A DNA stretch of 64,000 nucleotides from Prauserella shujinwangii (GTDB lineage Bacteria; Actinomycetota; Actinomycetes; Mycobacteriales; Pseudonocardiaceae). The stretch spans positions 62,001 through 126,000 of the forward strand of contig NZ_PVNH01000004.1 of NCBI RefSeq assembly GCF_003001955.1, written 5' to 3'. Position 1 is the stretch's first letter, and each line of letters starts with the position of its first letter. This document shows positions 1 through 13,582 of the stretch, piece after piece. The translations under genes were made by a program, and so were the position numbers. The notes under the pieces were generated by a model. It was not told the origin of the DNA, made no database searches, and was given only the letters and a program-made list of their open reading frames with translations.

Positions 1-1583
1 GCGTCCACATCGGTGGGGTAGACGACGAACTGCAGGAACCGCTCCCCGGACAGGTTGAGGCTGCAGGTCGGCTCCTCCGGCGACCAGCCGCTGGTCTTGC
101 CCGCGTCGCCGGCGCGGCCCTCCCAGCTGAGGATGCCCATCCACGCGTGGTCGCCCTCGAACGGCTCGGGCAGCTTGAGGAACGTCTCGATCGTGTAGCC
201 GCGCTCGAACGTCATCGAGTTCAGCGGCGCGTCCGGCCCCGTCCGCAGCACCGCGCCCCGGTCGGGGTTCTTGCCGCCGTCGAAGCGCAGGCTGGCGTGC
301 GCGGGCTGGGTCTCGTGGTGCTCGGCGGAGAACGTGAGCACACCCGGGCCGCTGGAGTGCAGCCGCTGGACGGTGAGGTCGTTGCCGTGGCCGGACAGGT
401 CGCGCGCCACCGCGCCGGAGGGCACCGGGGAGCCGTCCGCGCCACCGGCCAGGCCGGAGCCGTCGAAGCGCCAGTACGCGACGGTTCCGGGCACGAGCAC
501 CGCCTCGGCGGGCCGGGCGGGCGGCACCACCGGCGGTGCGAAGCCGGCGAACCGGGCCTCGAAGTCGATCTCCACGGTGAACCGGTCGACGTCCCCGGTC
601 AGCTCCACCGTCTCGGCCTCCAGCGGCGTGCGCCGCTCGGCCTGCTTGGCCAGCAGCCACGGCGAGATCGTCTCCACGTCGACGCACCCGCGCGCGAGGT
701 CGAAGGAGTACAGCCGCAGCATCCCGGCGCCGCCGTAGTAGCGGTCCTGGTAGTTGGTGATGTGGGCGTGGACGGGGTTGCCGTGGTCGTTGGTGAGCGT
801 CGTGCGGCCCGGCGGCCAGTAGTGGCCGCTCAGCGTGAGAAAGATCTGGTCGTTGCGGCGGACCAGGCCGTCCCACAGGTGCCTGCCGTGGCCGGACAGG
901 TGCGCGCCGCCCTCGTCGTCGCCCCACACGAAGTCGTGCGTGGTGAGGATCGTCGGCAACGTGGAATGCCGGTCGAGCGTCCGCTGCGCCCAGGCGATGC
1001 CGTGCTCGGTGACCCGCCAGTCGAGGGCGAGCAGCAGCCACTCCCGGCCGCCGCCGCGCAGCACGTGCGCGCTGTGGTAGCCGTCGGGGGAGGAGCCGCG
1101 GTAGGTCGGCATCCCGGCGAACCGGCGGGGCCCGAACGTGCGCAGATACGGCGTGTCCCCGCGCTGGTCGTCGCCGGAGACATCGTGGTTGCCCGCGAGC
1201 ACGCTGTAGGGCAGCCTGCGGTGGATCGACCGGAACACGTGCTCGGCGGTGCGCATCTCCGTCTCGGTGCCGTGCTCGGTGACGTCGCCGAGGTGCGCCA
1301 GGAAGACGATGTTGCGCTCGTCGCGCGAGCGCACGGCATAGCGCAGGGCCTCGCGGACCGGCTCGGGGTCGGAGCCGCCCTCGTCGATGAGGTACTGCGT
1401 GTCCGGCAGCACGGCGAGGGTGAACCGCGGGACGTCCGGGTCACGGCGCCCGCCCGCCGCCTCGGCGGTCCCCGCGCCGAGCGCGGCGGAGGTCACGGAG
1501 GCGGCGGCCGCGACGGCCGGCGCGCCGACGGCGGCCTGCAACAGGGTGCGACGGGTGACGTCGCTGGGTGCTGAGTTGTCCAC
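1..1583 (-). CDS. Tat-exported calcineurin-like metallophosphoesterase with C-terminal LamG-like domain (3' end beyond window)
   Basis: Start chosen at a GTG (1581-1583) preceded by a GGGAG ribosome site; the frame is open to the left edge, so at least 527 residues are present and the C-terminus is missing. The N-terminus has a twin-arginine motif (TRRTLLQ) followed by an Ala-rich hydrophobic stretch, so export by Tat is expected. The phosphoesterase core shows LPDTQY, GDVTEHG, GNHD and GHYW, the metal-ligand blocks of the calcineurin-like family. After about residue 370 the sequence becomes a LamG/concanavalin-like beta-sandwich (AYWRFDG, TIETFLKL). The substrate is unknown; phosphomonoesters or phosphodiesters outside the cell are the family expectation. 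It is codirectional with gltBD but separated from it by a large hairpin. Confidence 0.85.
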   Translation of the reverse strand, partial: MDNSAPSDVTRRTLLQAAVGAPAVAAAASVTSAALGAGTAEAAGGRRDPDVPRFTLAVLPDTQYLIDEGGSDPEPVREALRYAVRSRDERNIVFLAHLGDVTEHGTETEMRTAEHVFRSIHRRLPYSVLAGNHDVSGDDQRGDTPYLRTFGPRRFAGMPTYRGSSPDGYHSAHVLRGGGREWLLLALDWRVTEHGIAWAQRTLDRHSTLPTILTTHDFVWGDDEGGAHLSGHGRHLWDGLVRRNDQIFLTLSGHYWPPGRTTLTNDHGNPVHAHITNYQDRYYGGAGMLRLYSFDLARGCVDVETISPWLLAKQAERRTPLEAETVELTGDVDRFTVEIDFEARFAGFAPPVVPPARPAEAVLVPGTVAYWRFDGSGLAGGADGSPVPSGAVARDLSGHGNDLTVQRLHSSGPGVLTFSAEHHETQPAHASLRFDGGKNPDRGAVLRTGPDAPLNSMTFERGYTIETFLKLPEPFEGDHAWMGILSWEGRAGDAGKTSGWSPEEPTCSLNLSGERFLQFVVYPTDVD

Positions 1584-1706
1584 TGTGTTCTCCCAGGCTT
1601 GGAATGTCCGTTCCACCCTGGGTCGCGAACTTGACCACCGGTTGACGCCCAGCGAAACCCGCTCCCACCAACGGGTGATAACCACGGGAGTGGGCCGTGC
1701 TCCCGG

Positions 1707-1763
1707 CAGCAGTGAAGGCCACCTTCAGTGCGTTCAACGCACTGAAGGTGGCCTTCACTGCTG
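1707..1763. repeat. Perfect 28-bp-arm palindrome, family A (probable gltBD terminator)
   Basis: Arms 1707-1734 and 1736-1763 are perfectly complementary around a single central base. The arms contain AAGGCCACCTTCA and the centre reads TGCGTTCAACGCA. It begins 7 nt downstream of the gltD stop codon. There is no T-tract, but the stem is very stable in RNA from either strand, so a bidirectional terminator is plausible. Related palindromes occur at 24632, 54819, 56873, 56953, 58270 and 58641. Confidence 0.8.
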
Positions 1764-1769
1764 GCTCGG

Positions 1770-3213
1770 CTACGCGATGGGGCGGTCCGTGGGGGCGATC
1801 GGCGCGGGCAGCACGTCCCGGCCGGTGAGGTAGGCGTCCACACCCGCCGCGGCCGAGCGGCCCTCCGCGATGGCCCACACGATGAGCGACTGGCCACGGC
1901 CCATGTCGCCCGCGACGAACACCTTGTCCAGACTCGTCCGGAACGCCTTGTCCCGCGTCACGTTACCGCGCTGGTCCAGCTCGACGCCGAGCTGCTCGAG
2001 CAGGCCCTCCCGCTGCGGGCCGACGAAGCCCATCGCGAGCAGTGCCAGCTGCGCGGGCAGCTCCCGCTCGCTGCCCTCGACCGGCACGAACTTCCCGCCC
2101 TCGTTGCGGACCTCCACCAGCTTCAGCGCCCGCAGGTTGCCCTCGTCATCGGCGAGGAACTCCTCGGTGTTCACCGAGTACAGCCGCTCGCCGCCCTCCT
2201 CGTGGGCCGAGGAGACGCGGTAGATCATCGGGTACATCGGCCACGGCTGGGCGTCCGGCCGCGACGACGGCGGCTTCGGCATGATCTCCAGCTGCGTCAC
2301 CGACCGGGCGCCCTGCCGGTGCGCGGTGCCGACGCAGTCCGCGCCGGTGTCCCCGCCGCCGATCACCACGACGTCCTTGCCGTGCGCGTCGATCGGCGGG
2401 CTCTCCAGCTCCCCGCTGGCCACGCGGTTGGCCCAGGGCAGGTACTCCATCGCCTGGTACACGCCGGGCAGGTCGCGGCCCGGCACCGGCAGGTCCCGCC
2501 ACGCCGTCGCACCACCCGCGAGCACCACCGCGTCGTACTCCGCCAGCAGCTGCTCGGCGGTGACGTCCACCCCCACGTCGACACCGGCGCGGAACTCCGT
2601 GCCCTCGGCCCGCATCTGGTCCAGCCTGCGGTCCAGCCGGTGCTTCTCCATCTTGAACTCGGGAATGCCGTAGCGCAGCAGCCCGCCGATCGCGTCCGCC
2701 CGCTCGAAGACCACCACGTCGTGGCCCGCGCGCGTCAGCTGCTGCGCCGCCGCCAGCCCCGAGGGCCCGGAACCCACCACCGCGACCTTCTTGCCGGTCT
2801 TCGTGACCGGAGGCTGCGGCTTGACCCAGCCCTCGGCGAAGGCGCGGTCGATGATGGAGATCTCGACGCGCTTGATCGTCACCGGGTCGTCGTTGATGCC
2901 GAGCACGCACGCGGTCTCGCACGGCGCCGGGCACAGCGTGCCGGTGAACTCGGGGAAGTTGTTCGTCGCGTGCAGCCGCTCGATGGCGTCCTGCCAGTCC
3001 TCCCGCCACACCAGCGTGTTCCACTCCGGGATGAGGTTCCCGAGTGGACAGCCCTGGTGACAGAACGGGATGCCGCAGTCCATGCAGCGGCCCGCCTGCT
3101 TCTCCAGCTTCGAGCGCTCGAAATCCTCGTAGACCTCACGCCAGTCGGAGATCCGGATGTCCACGGGACGCGACTTCGGCGTCTCCCGGGGAGTGGTCAG
3201 GAAACCCTTCGGG

Positions 3214-3221
<8 letters not shown>
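1770..3221 (-). CDS. gltD: Glutamate synthase (NADPH) small subunit
   Basis: 483 residues, the normal length for the beta subunit. It takes electrons from NADPH and passes them through FAD and Fe-S clusters to the large subunit, which makes glutamate from glutamine and 2-oxoglutarate in the cytoplasm. The N-terminal Fe-S ligands are visible as [14 protein letters not shown] (Cys46, 49, 54, 58) with a second Cys set in [10 protein letters not shown]. Two Rossmann motifs follow: [13 protein letters not shown] for FAD and [11 protein letters not shown] for NADPH. The ATG start overlaps the end of gltB by 8 nt, so the pair is translationally coupled. A large palindrome lies just after the stop. 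Confidence 0.97.
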
Positions 3222-7752
<4,531 letters not shown>

Positions 7753-8266
7753 GGCTGGCCGCCCTCCTATGGCTTTCGGCGCGACCGGGCCGGGCGGTTG
7801 GTCAGGCGGGGATTGTCTCCACCTGGCTAACGGTCCGGCCCGGTCTGGCGATGGTCAGTTGAGGGAAGTCGACGGTCGTCTCGACGACCTGCGCAGGCTG
7901 CGTGAGCCTGGGCGGGCGCGGGCACCGTCGATTGGCCACACCACGTCGTGCGGCCGCGGAGCACGTCACTGTGCGTCACGGCGAGGACACGCCTCGCCGG
8001 GTCCGGTGTCACACACCGGGCGCGGCCGTGAACAGTCCACGGGGTGGGTGGCCGTTCCGGCGCGCGCTGAATGCTCCCGGGTTCGCCGGTCTTATGACAG
8101 TAGTGTGAAATCGCGGTTATCGGGATAGGTCAACGGTTGCACGTGGGAAACAACACGTCCGGATTGACTTGCCCGCCACCGGGCTGCTTCGTCGATCTTG
8201 CCCGGACCGAACCTCGTTGACCTGCTGAAACGTGATCTTCTGGCCTCGGCCGCTAGGGTTGTCGGC
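7753..8266. other. 514-bp divergent intergenic region between gltB and the acyl-CoA dehydrogenase gene
   Basis: No credible gene in either direction; short open frames here lack ribosome sites and family features. It must hold the gltBD promoter (minus strand) and the promoter of the rightward gene. A -10-like TAGGGT at 8254-8259 ends 7 nt before the ATG at 8267. Two TTGAC elements (8164-8169, 8217-8222) are visible, but neither has a correctly spaced partner. Confidence 0.5.
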
Positions 8267-9445
8267 ATGGCCAGCAGCGCAGCAGGAGACCCCAGGGATT
8301 TTCTCGGCGTCGACGCCGGACTCGCCGACGAGGAACGCGACATCCGGGATGCCGTCCGCGAGCACGCCGGATCGAACCTGGCTCCCCACGTCGCCGAATG
8401 GTTCGAGACCGGAATGTTACCGGCCCGCGAACTGGCGAAGGAATTCGGCCGTCTGGGCGTACTGGGCATGCACCTGGAGGGTTACGGCTGTGCGGGCACG
8501 TCCGCCGTCGCGTACGGCGTGGCCTGCCGCGAGCTCGAGGCCGTCGACTCCGGGCTGCGCAGCTTCGTCTCGGTCCAGGGCTCGCTCGCGATGTTCGCGA
8601 TCCACCGGTGGGGCAGCGAGGAGCAGCGGCAGCGCTGGCTGCCCGGGATGGCCGCGGGCGAACTGCTCGGCTGCTTCGGGCTCACCGAGCCGGACGCGGG
8701 CAGCGACCCCGGCGCGATGCGCACCCGCGCGCGGCGCGACGGTTCCGACTGGGTGCTGGACGGCACCAAGATGTGGATCACCAACGGCACCGTCGCCGAC
8801 GTCGCGGTGGTGTGGGCCCAGACCGACGACGGCGTGCGCGGGTTCCTGGTGCCCACGGACACGCCGGGCTTCACCGCACGCGAGATCAAGCACAAGCTGT
8901 CGCTGCGCGCGTCACTGACCGCGGAGCTCGTGGTCGACGGCGTGCGGCTGCCAGCCGACGCCGCGTTCCCCGAGGTGCGCGGGCTGCGCGGCCCGCTGTC
9001 CTGCCTCAACGAGGCGCGGTTCGGGATCCTGTTCGGCGTCGTCGGCGCCGCGCGCACGTGTTACGAGGCCGCGCTGGAGTACACGCTGGCGCGCGAGCAG
9101 TTCGGCAAGCCGCTGGCCGCCCACCAGCTCACCCAGCGCAAGCTCGCCGACCTCGTGGTGGAGGTGAACCGGGCGGCGCTCGTCGCGCTGCACCTCGGCC
9201 GGCTCAAGGACGCCGGCACGCTGCATCACCACCAGGTGAGCTTCGGCAAGCTGGCCAACGTGCGCGCCGCGCTGGAGGTCGCCCGCACGGCGCGGACGCT
9301 GCTCGGCGCCAACGGCATCTCGCTGGAGTACCCGGTGATCCGGCACCTGGCCAACCTGGAGACCGTGCTGACCTACGAGGGCACTGAGGAGATGCACGCG
9401 CTGTCGCTGGGGCAGGCGGTGACGGGCATCCCGGCCTTCCGGTAG
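8267..9445 (+). CDS. Acyl-CoA dehydrogenase, glutaryl-CoA dehydrogenase-like
   Basis: 392 residues from the ATG at 8267; the conserved family N-terminus (DFLGVDAGLADEERDIRD) begins about 10 residues later, so the longer upstream frame is not used. Acyl-CoA dehydrogenase signatures are clear: CFGLTEPDAGSD, WITNG, and a C-terminal YEGTEEMHALSLGQAVTGI with Glu371 in the position of the catalytic base. The YEGT/ITGI-type ending and the N-terminus resemble glutaryl-CoA dehydrogenases, which oxidise and decarboxylate glutaryl-CoA to crotonyl-CoA in lysine/tryptophan breakdown. Without structure-based checking another short-chain acyl-CoA substrate remains possible. TAGGGT seven bases upstream suggests a leaderless transcript. 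Confidence 0.85.
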   Translation: MASSAAGDPRDFLGVDAGLADEERDIRDAVREHAGSNLAPHVAEWFETGMLPARELAKEFGRLGVLGMHLEGYGCAGTSAVAYGVACRELEAVDSGLRSFVSVQGSLAMFAIHRWGSEEQRQRWLPGMAAGELLGCFGLTEPDAGSDPGAMRTRARRDGSDWVLDGTKMWITNGTVADVAVVWAQTDDGVRGFLVPTDTPGFTAREIKHKLSLRASLTAELVVDGVRLPADAAFPEVRGLRGPLSCLNEARFGILFGVVGAARTCYEAALEYTLAREQFGKPLAAHQLTQRKLADLVVEVNRAALVALHLGRLKDAGTLHHHQVSFGKLANVRAALEVARTARTLLGANGISLEYPVIRHLANLETVLTYEGTEEMHALSLGQAVTGIPAFR

Positions 9446-9454
9446 CGGCCCCGC

Positions 9455-9502
9455 CCTCGTGAGTGCGCAACGTGGTAAGAACCACGTTCCGCACTCACGA
9501 GG
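9455..9502. repeat. Two-step hairpin, family B (CTCGTGAGTG type), between convergent genes
   Basis: Outer arms CCTCGTGAGTGCG (9455-9467) and its complement (9490-9502); inner arms AACGTGGT (9469-9476) and ACCACGTT (9481-9488); loop AAGA. It lies 9 nt after one stop codon and 13 nt before the other, in a convergent gap, so it is well placed as a two-way terminator. Related copies are at 38683 and 43474. Confidence 0.8.
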
Positions 9503-9515
9503 CCGGGCTCGCTGG

Positions 9516-9794
9516 TCAGGCCGCGGTGACGAGGCCGAGCGCGGCGCGGCCCGCTTCGGTGAGGACAGCGGGTACGCGCTGGCCGGGCTTGCCCGCGACG
9601 GCAGGCGCGACGAGGCCCGCGCGCGCGAGGCGGTGCGCGGTCGCCTGGTCGCAGCAGGCGAGGCCGTCGAGGAAGAGGTCCGGTTCGCAGCTGCAGCTGA
9701 TCTCCGCGCCACCCTGGGCCACGGCGAGCAGGGTGGCGCGTTCGCGGTGGTTCAGTTCGGTATCGGTCTCGGTGTCATCCATGCTGTGAGGCAC
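9516..9794 (-). CDS. Small conserved actinobacterial protein, unknown function
   Basis: 92 residues from the first ATG; a second ATG four codons on (9782) is also possible. The sequence has a Cys-rich centre (ISCSCEPDLFLDGLACCDQ) and a C-terminus resembling a short winged-helix segment (HRLARAGLVAP ... LTEAGRAALG). The four clustered cysteines could bind a metal, but I recognise no named family. It stands alone, convergent with the acyl-CoA dehydrogenase gene. Codon use is like its neighbours. Confidence 0.65.
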   Translation of the reverse strand: MPHSMDDTETDTELNHRERATLLAVAQGGAEISCSCEPDLFLDGLACCDQATAHRLARAGLVAPAVAGKPGQRVPAVLTEAGRAALGLVTAA

Positions 9795-9904
9795 GATGCC
9801 TCCTCGGTCGTGCGCCCGGTTCCTTTACCGGGTGTTTCCCCCAGATTCAACCGCATCACACCGACAATTTCCGGCACTCTGTGCGATATCTCTCACACCG
9901 TGTC

Positions 9905-9921
9905 GAGTGAGGCGCTCACTC
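9905..9921. terminator. Short hairpin overlapping the stop codon of the hydratase gene
   Basis: GAGTGAG (9905-9911) pairs with CTCACTC (9915-9921) around a 3-base loop. The second arm contains the hydratase stop codon (9916-9918). It lies at the end of a four-gene operon; there is no T-tract, so its function as a terminator is only suggested. Confidence 0.35.
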
Positions 9922-10704
9922 GTTCGCGAACACCGCCGTCACGCTGCCGAGCCCGCCGACCTCCGCCACCACCGAGTCGCCCGGCTCGACCGGGATCGCC
10001 CGCGTCATCGAGCCGGGCAGCACCACGTGCCCCGGCTCCAGCGTGCTGCCGAGCGGGCCGACCGTGTTGGCCAGCCAGACCAGTGCGTTCAGCGGTGAGC
10101 CGAGCACCGCGCCGCCCGCGCCGGTCGCGACCAGGCGCCCGCATGAGTGCAGCGTGCACCCGGCGAGCCGCAGGTCCACCGCCGGCAGCGGCGTCGGCCT
10201 GCTGCCCAGCACCACCCCGCCCGAGGACGCGTTGTCGGCCACGGTGTCGACGATCGAGATCTTCCAGTCCTGGATGCGCGAGTCCACGATCTCCAGCGCG
10301 GGCAGCACGAACTCCACGGCCCGCGCCGCGTCGGCCACCGTCACCCCCGGTCCCGCGAGCGGTCTGCCCAGCACGAACGCGATCTCCGGCTCGATCCGTG
10401 GCTGCAGGAACCCCGCCGTGGCGATCGGCTGCTGCTCCAGGTGGAACATGCCGGACAGCAGGTGCCCGTAGTCGGGCTGGTCGACGCCCATCTGCTCCTG
10501 CATGGCCGCCGACGACAGGCCCACCTTGTGCCCCTTGATCACCTCGCCGCCCGCCAGCCAGTGCCGCACCTGCTCCTGCTGGATGCGGTAGGCGTCGGCC
10601 AGCGTCGCCTCCGGGTGGTCGTCGATCACCGGCGCGATCGGCTTGCCGGTCTCGTACGCGTGCAGCAGGCGGGCGGCGGCATCGGCGACGGCGTGGGCGT
10701 CCAT
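9916..10704 (-). CDS. 2-keto-4-pentenoate hydratase-like protein (MhpD/FAH superfamily)
   Basis: 262 residues from the ATG at 10704 (MDAHAVADAAARLLHAYETG). A longer frame reaches back into the preceding gene but lacks family similarity. Features of the hydratase branch of the fumarylacetoacetase fold are present: KGHKVGLSSAAMQ, IEPEIAFVLGRPL with the paired acidic metal ligands, and ALEIVDSRIQDWKISIVDTVADNASS. Family members add water to 2-hydroxypenta-2,4-dienoate or related dienoates using Mg2+ or Mn2+. It is the last gene of a minus-strand operon with GntR, Fe-ADH and FAD/Fe-S dehydrogenase genes, 49 nt after its neighbour. The true substrate is not evident. Confidence 0.8.
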   Translation of the reverse strand: MDAHAVADAAARLLHAYETGKPIAPVIDDHPEATLADAYRIQQEQVRHWLAGGEVIKGHKVGLSSAAMQEQMGVDQPDYGHLLSGMFHLEQQPIATAGFLQPRIEPEIAFVLGRPLAGPGVTVADAARAVEFVLPALEIVDSRIQDWKISIVDTVADNASSGGVVLGSRPTPLPAVDLRLAGCTLHSCGRLVATGAGGAVLGSPLNALVWLANTVGPLGSTLEPGHVVLPGSMTRAIPVEPGDSVVAEVGGLGSVTAVFANE

Positions 10705-10753
10705 GGCAGCACACTCGCCCCGCCACGCGCGCCGGGCAAGGCCGCCGTTCCGG

Positions 10754-13573
10754 TCAGCGGGACGCGGCCAGGGCACGGTCGAGCACCTGCGCCAGGTGCA
10801 GGCTGCCCCGCCCGGTGAGCTCGCCGATCTGCGTGCGGCAGCTGAACCCGTCGGCGAGCACCAGGGTGTCCGCCTCCGCCGCGGTCACCTCGGGTACCAG
10901 CCGCCGGTTCGCCGCCGCCACCGACACGTCGTAGTGCCCGCGTTCGACGCCGAAGTTGCCGGCCAGGCCGCAGCAGCCGGAATCGAGCGTGCGGTTGTCG
11001 ACGCCGATCCGGCGCAGCAGCCGGTCGTCGGCCGCCCGCCCGAGCACCGCGTGCTGGTGGCAGTGCTGCTGCGTGATCGCGCGCGCGTCCAGCGCGGGCC
11101 ACTCCACGTCCGGCGCGTGCCGGTCGAGGAACTCCGCGAGCGTGAGCGCGTGCTCGTCCACGCCGTCCAGCTCGGCGGGGCCGAGCAGGTCGTGCGCGTC
11201 GTGCCGCAGCGCCGCCAGGCAGCTGGGCTCCAGGCCGACCACCGGGGTGCCCTCGGCGAGGTCGGGGGCGAGCGCACGCAGCGACCGCCGCAGCACCCCG
11301 CGCGCGACGTCGAGCTGGCCGGTGGAGATCCAGGTGAGCCCGCAGCACACCGGTCCGCGCGGCAGCCGGACCCGGAACCCGGCGTGCTCGAGCACGCGCA
11401 CGGCCGCCACGCCGACCTCCGGGGCGAAGAAGTTGGTGAACGTGTCCGGCCACAGCACCACTGAGGGCCGGTCCCCGCCCGGCGCCCGGTGCCTGCGGAA
11501 CGCCCGGCGGAACGTCGCGGGCGCGAACCGCGGCACCTCGCGTTCCGCCGCGATGCCGCCGAGCCGCTTGACCAGCGGGGCCAGCCGCGAGCCGAGCACG
11601 GCGTTGGTCAGCCGGGGGCCCGCGGACGCCAGCCGCGCCCACAGCGGCAGGTAGCCGAGCGAGTAGTGGCTCACCGGCCGCACCCGGCCCCGGTAGTGCT
11701 GGTGCAGGAACTCGGCCTTGTACGCGGCCATGTCCACGTTGACCGGGCAGTCCGAGAGGCACCCCTTGCACGCCAGGCACAGGTCCAGCGCCTCGTGCAC
11801 CTCCGCGGACCGCCAGCCGTCGGTGATCACCTCGCCGCGCATCATCTCGAACAGCAGCCGGGCGCGGCCGCGGGTCGAGTGCTGCTCCTCCCCGGTGGCC
11901 ATGTAGCTCGGGCACATGACACCGGTCGAGGCGTCGATGCACTTGCCGACGCCCACGCAGCGCCGGGTGGCGGTGGCGAGGCTCCCGCCGTCCTGCGGGT
12001 AGCGCAGGGTCACCGGCAGTTCCCGGCGCGGCCCGGCGAAGCGCAGGTCGGCGTCGAGCGCCCTGGGCCGCACGAGGTTGCCCGGGTTGAGCAGGTCCTG
12101 CGGGTCCCAGATGGCCTTGAACGCCTCGAACAGCGCGATGATCTCCGGCGGGTACATGCGGGGCAGCAGCTCCGCCCTGGCCTGCCCGTCGCCGTGCTCG
12201 CCGGACAGCGACCCGCCGTGGCGCACCACGAGGTCCGCCGCGTCGCGCAGGAAGTCGCGGAACCGCGCGACGCCCTCGGGCCGGGTGAGCGCGAAGTCGA
12301 TGCGCACGTGCACGCAGCCCTCGCCGAAGTGGCCGTAGGGGAAGCCGCGCAACCCGTACCTGGCCAGCAGGTCCCGGAACCCGCGCAGGTACGAGCCGAG
12401 CCGCTCGGGCGGCACGGCCGCGTCCTCCCAGCCCGGCCAGGCCTCCGAGCCGTCCGGCATCCGGGTGGCGATCCCGGCCGCCGCCTCGCGCACCGACCAC
12501 AGCTGCTTCTGCTCGGCGGGATCGGTGGCGATCATGATCGAGGCGCCGGTGTGCTCGCGCAGGTCGGCGGCCAGCTTCTCGGCGCTGCCCAGCGCGCCCG
12601 CCGGATCGCTGCCGCCCACCTCCACGAACAGCCACCCGTCGCCCTCGGGCAGCCGGTCCAGCGCGGCCGGCCGCCTGCCCGTGGCGGTCAGGGTCTCCAG
12701 CAGGTCGGCGCCCATGCCCTCGACGGTCAGCGGGCCCAGCGGGAGCACGTGCGGCACCGCGTCGGCCGCGGCGACGTCGTCGGCGTACCCGGCGACCACG
12801 AGCACCCGGGCGGCCGGCGCGGGCACGAGCCGCACGGTGGCCTCGGTGAGCAGCACGCAGGTGCCCTCGGTGCCGACGAGCGCGCGGGCCACGTTGCCCC
12901 CGTTCTCGGGCAGCAGCGCGTCGAGTGCGTAGCCGGACACGCGGCGCGGCAGCGCGGGGAATCCCTGCCGCAGCAGTGCGAGGTTGCCGTCCACCAGCTC
13001 CCGTAGCCGGGCCGCGAGTTCGCTGCCGCGCCCGCCGTCGTCGGGCAGCGCGGGGTCGATCGTGAGCGGGGTGCCGTCGGCGGTGAGCACGTCCAGCGCC
13101 AGCACGTTGTCCGCGGTGCGCCCCCACGCCACCGAGTGCGAGCCGCACGCGTCGTTGCCGATCATGCCGCCGATCGTGCAGCGGCTGTGGGTCGAGGGGT
13201 CGGGACCGAACGTGAGCCCGTGCCCGGCGGCCGCCTCCCGGAGCCGGTCGAGCACGACGCCCGGCTGGACCCGCGCGATCCGCCGCTCCGGGTCGATCTC
13301 CAGGATCCGGTTCAGGTGCCTGCTGCAGTCGACGACCACGCCCTGGCCGAGCGCCTGGCCCGCGATGCTCGTGCCCGCCCCGCGCATCGTGATCGGCACG
13401 CCGTGCCGGTGGCACAGCCGGACCGTCGTCCGCAGATCGTCGGCGTGGCGCGGAAACACCACCGCGAGCGGCACGTGCCGGTAGTTGGAGGCGTCCTGGG
13501 CGTACATCGCGCGGGCGGCGGAGCCGTCCTCCACCTCACCCGCGAGGGCGCTGCGCAGTTCGGTGACGAGCAT
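10754..13573 (-). CDS. FAD-binding / Fe-S D-2-hydroxyacid dehydrogenase (YdiJ/GlcD-GlpC fusion type)
   Basis: 939 residues. The first half is a PCMH-type FAD domain (TMRGAGTSIAGQALGQGVVVD, GPDPSTHSRCTIGGMIGNDACGS is its core) plus an FAD-oxidase C-terminal domain ending in FPYGHFGEGCVHVR and GEHGDGQAR. The second half has two 4Fe-4S motifs (GVGKCIDASTGVMCPSY; CLACKGCLSDCPVNV) and two CCG motifs (CCGLTW, CCGLAGNFG). This fusion matches YdiJ-like enzymes, which oxidise D-2-hydroxyglutarate or D-lactate and pass electrons to the respiratory chain. The start lies 9 nt after the Fe-ADH stop. That neighbour, resembling hydroxyacid-oxoacid transhydrogenase, makes D-2-hydroxyglutarate the most attractive substrate; this is inference. 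Confidence 0.88.
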   Translation of the reverse strand: MLVTELRSALAGEVEDGSAARAMYAQDASNYRHVPLAVVFPRHADDLRTTVRLCHRHGVPITMRGAGTSIAGQALGQGVVVDCSRHLNRILEIDPERRIARVQPGVVLDRLREAAAGHGLTFGPDPSTHSRCTIGGMIGNDACGSHSVAWGRTADNVLALDVLTADGTPLTIDPALPDDGGRGSELAARLRELVDGNLALLRQGFPALPRRVSGYALDALLPENGGNVARALVGTEGTCVLLTEATVRLVPAPAARVLVVAGYADDVAAADAVPHVLPLGPLTVEGMGADLLETLTATGRRPAALDRLPEGDGWLFVEVGGSDPAGALGSAEKLAADLREHTGASIMIATDPAEQKQLWSVREAAAGIATRMPDGSEAWPGWEDAAVPPERLGSYLRGFRDLLARYGLRGFPYGHFGEGCVHVRIDFALTRPEGVARFRDFLRDAADLVVRHGGSLSGEHGDGQARAELLPRMYPPEIIALFEAFKAIWDPQDLLNPGNLVRPRALDADLRFAGPRRELPVTLRYPQDGGSLATATRRCVGVGKCIDASTGVMCPSYMATGEEQHSTRGRARLLFEMMRGEVITDGWRSAEVHEALDLCLACKGCLSDCPVNVDMAAYKAEFLHQHYRGRVRPVSHYSLGYLPLWARLASAGPRLTNAVLGSRLAPLVKRLGGIAAEREVPRFAPATFRRAFRRHRAPGGDRPSVVLWPDTFTNFFAPEVGVAAVRVLEHAGFRVRLPRGPVCCGLTWISTGQLDVARGVLRRSLRALAPDLAEGTPVVGLEPSCLAALRHDAHDLLGPAELDGVDEHALTLAEFLDRHAPDVEWPALDARAITQQHCHQHAVLGRAADDRLLRRIGVDNRTLDSGCCGLAGNFGVERGHYDVSVAAANRRLVPEVTAAEADTLVLADGFSCRTQIGELTGRGSLHLAQVLDRALAASR

Positions 13574-13582
13574 CCGTCCAGT

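Noticed and set aside
7753-8266. Small genes in the gap between gltB and the acyl-CoA dehydrogenase gene
   Set aside because: Short open frames here have no ribosome sites and no recognisable protein pattern.
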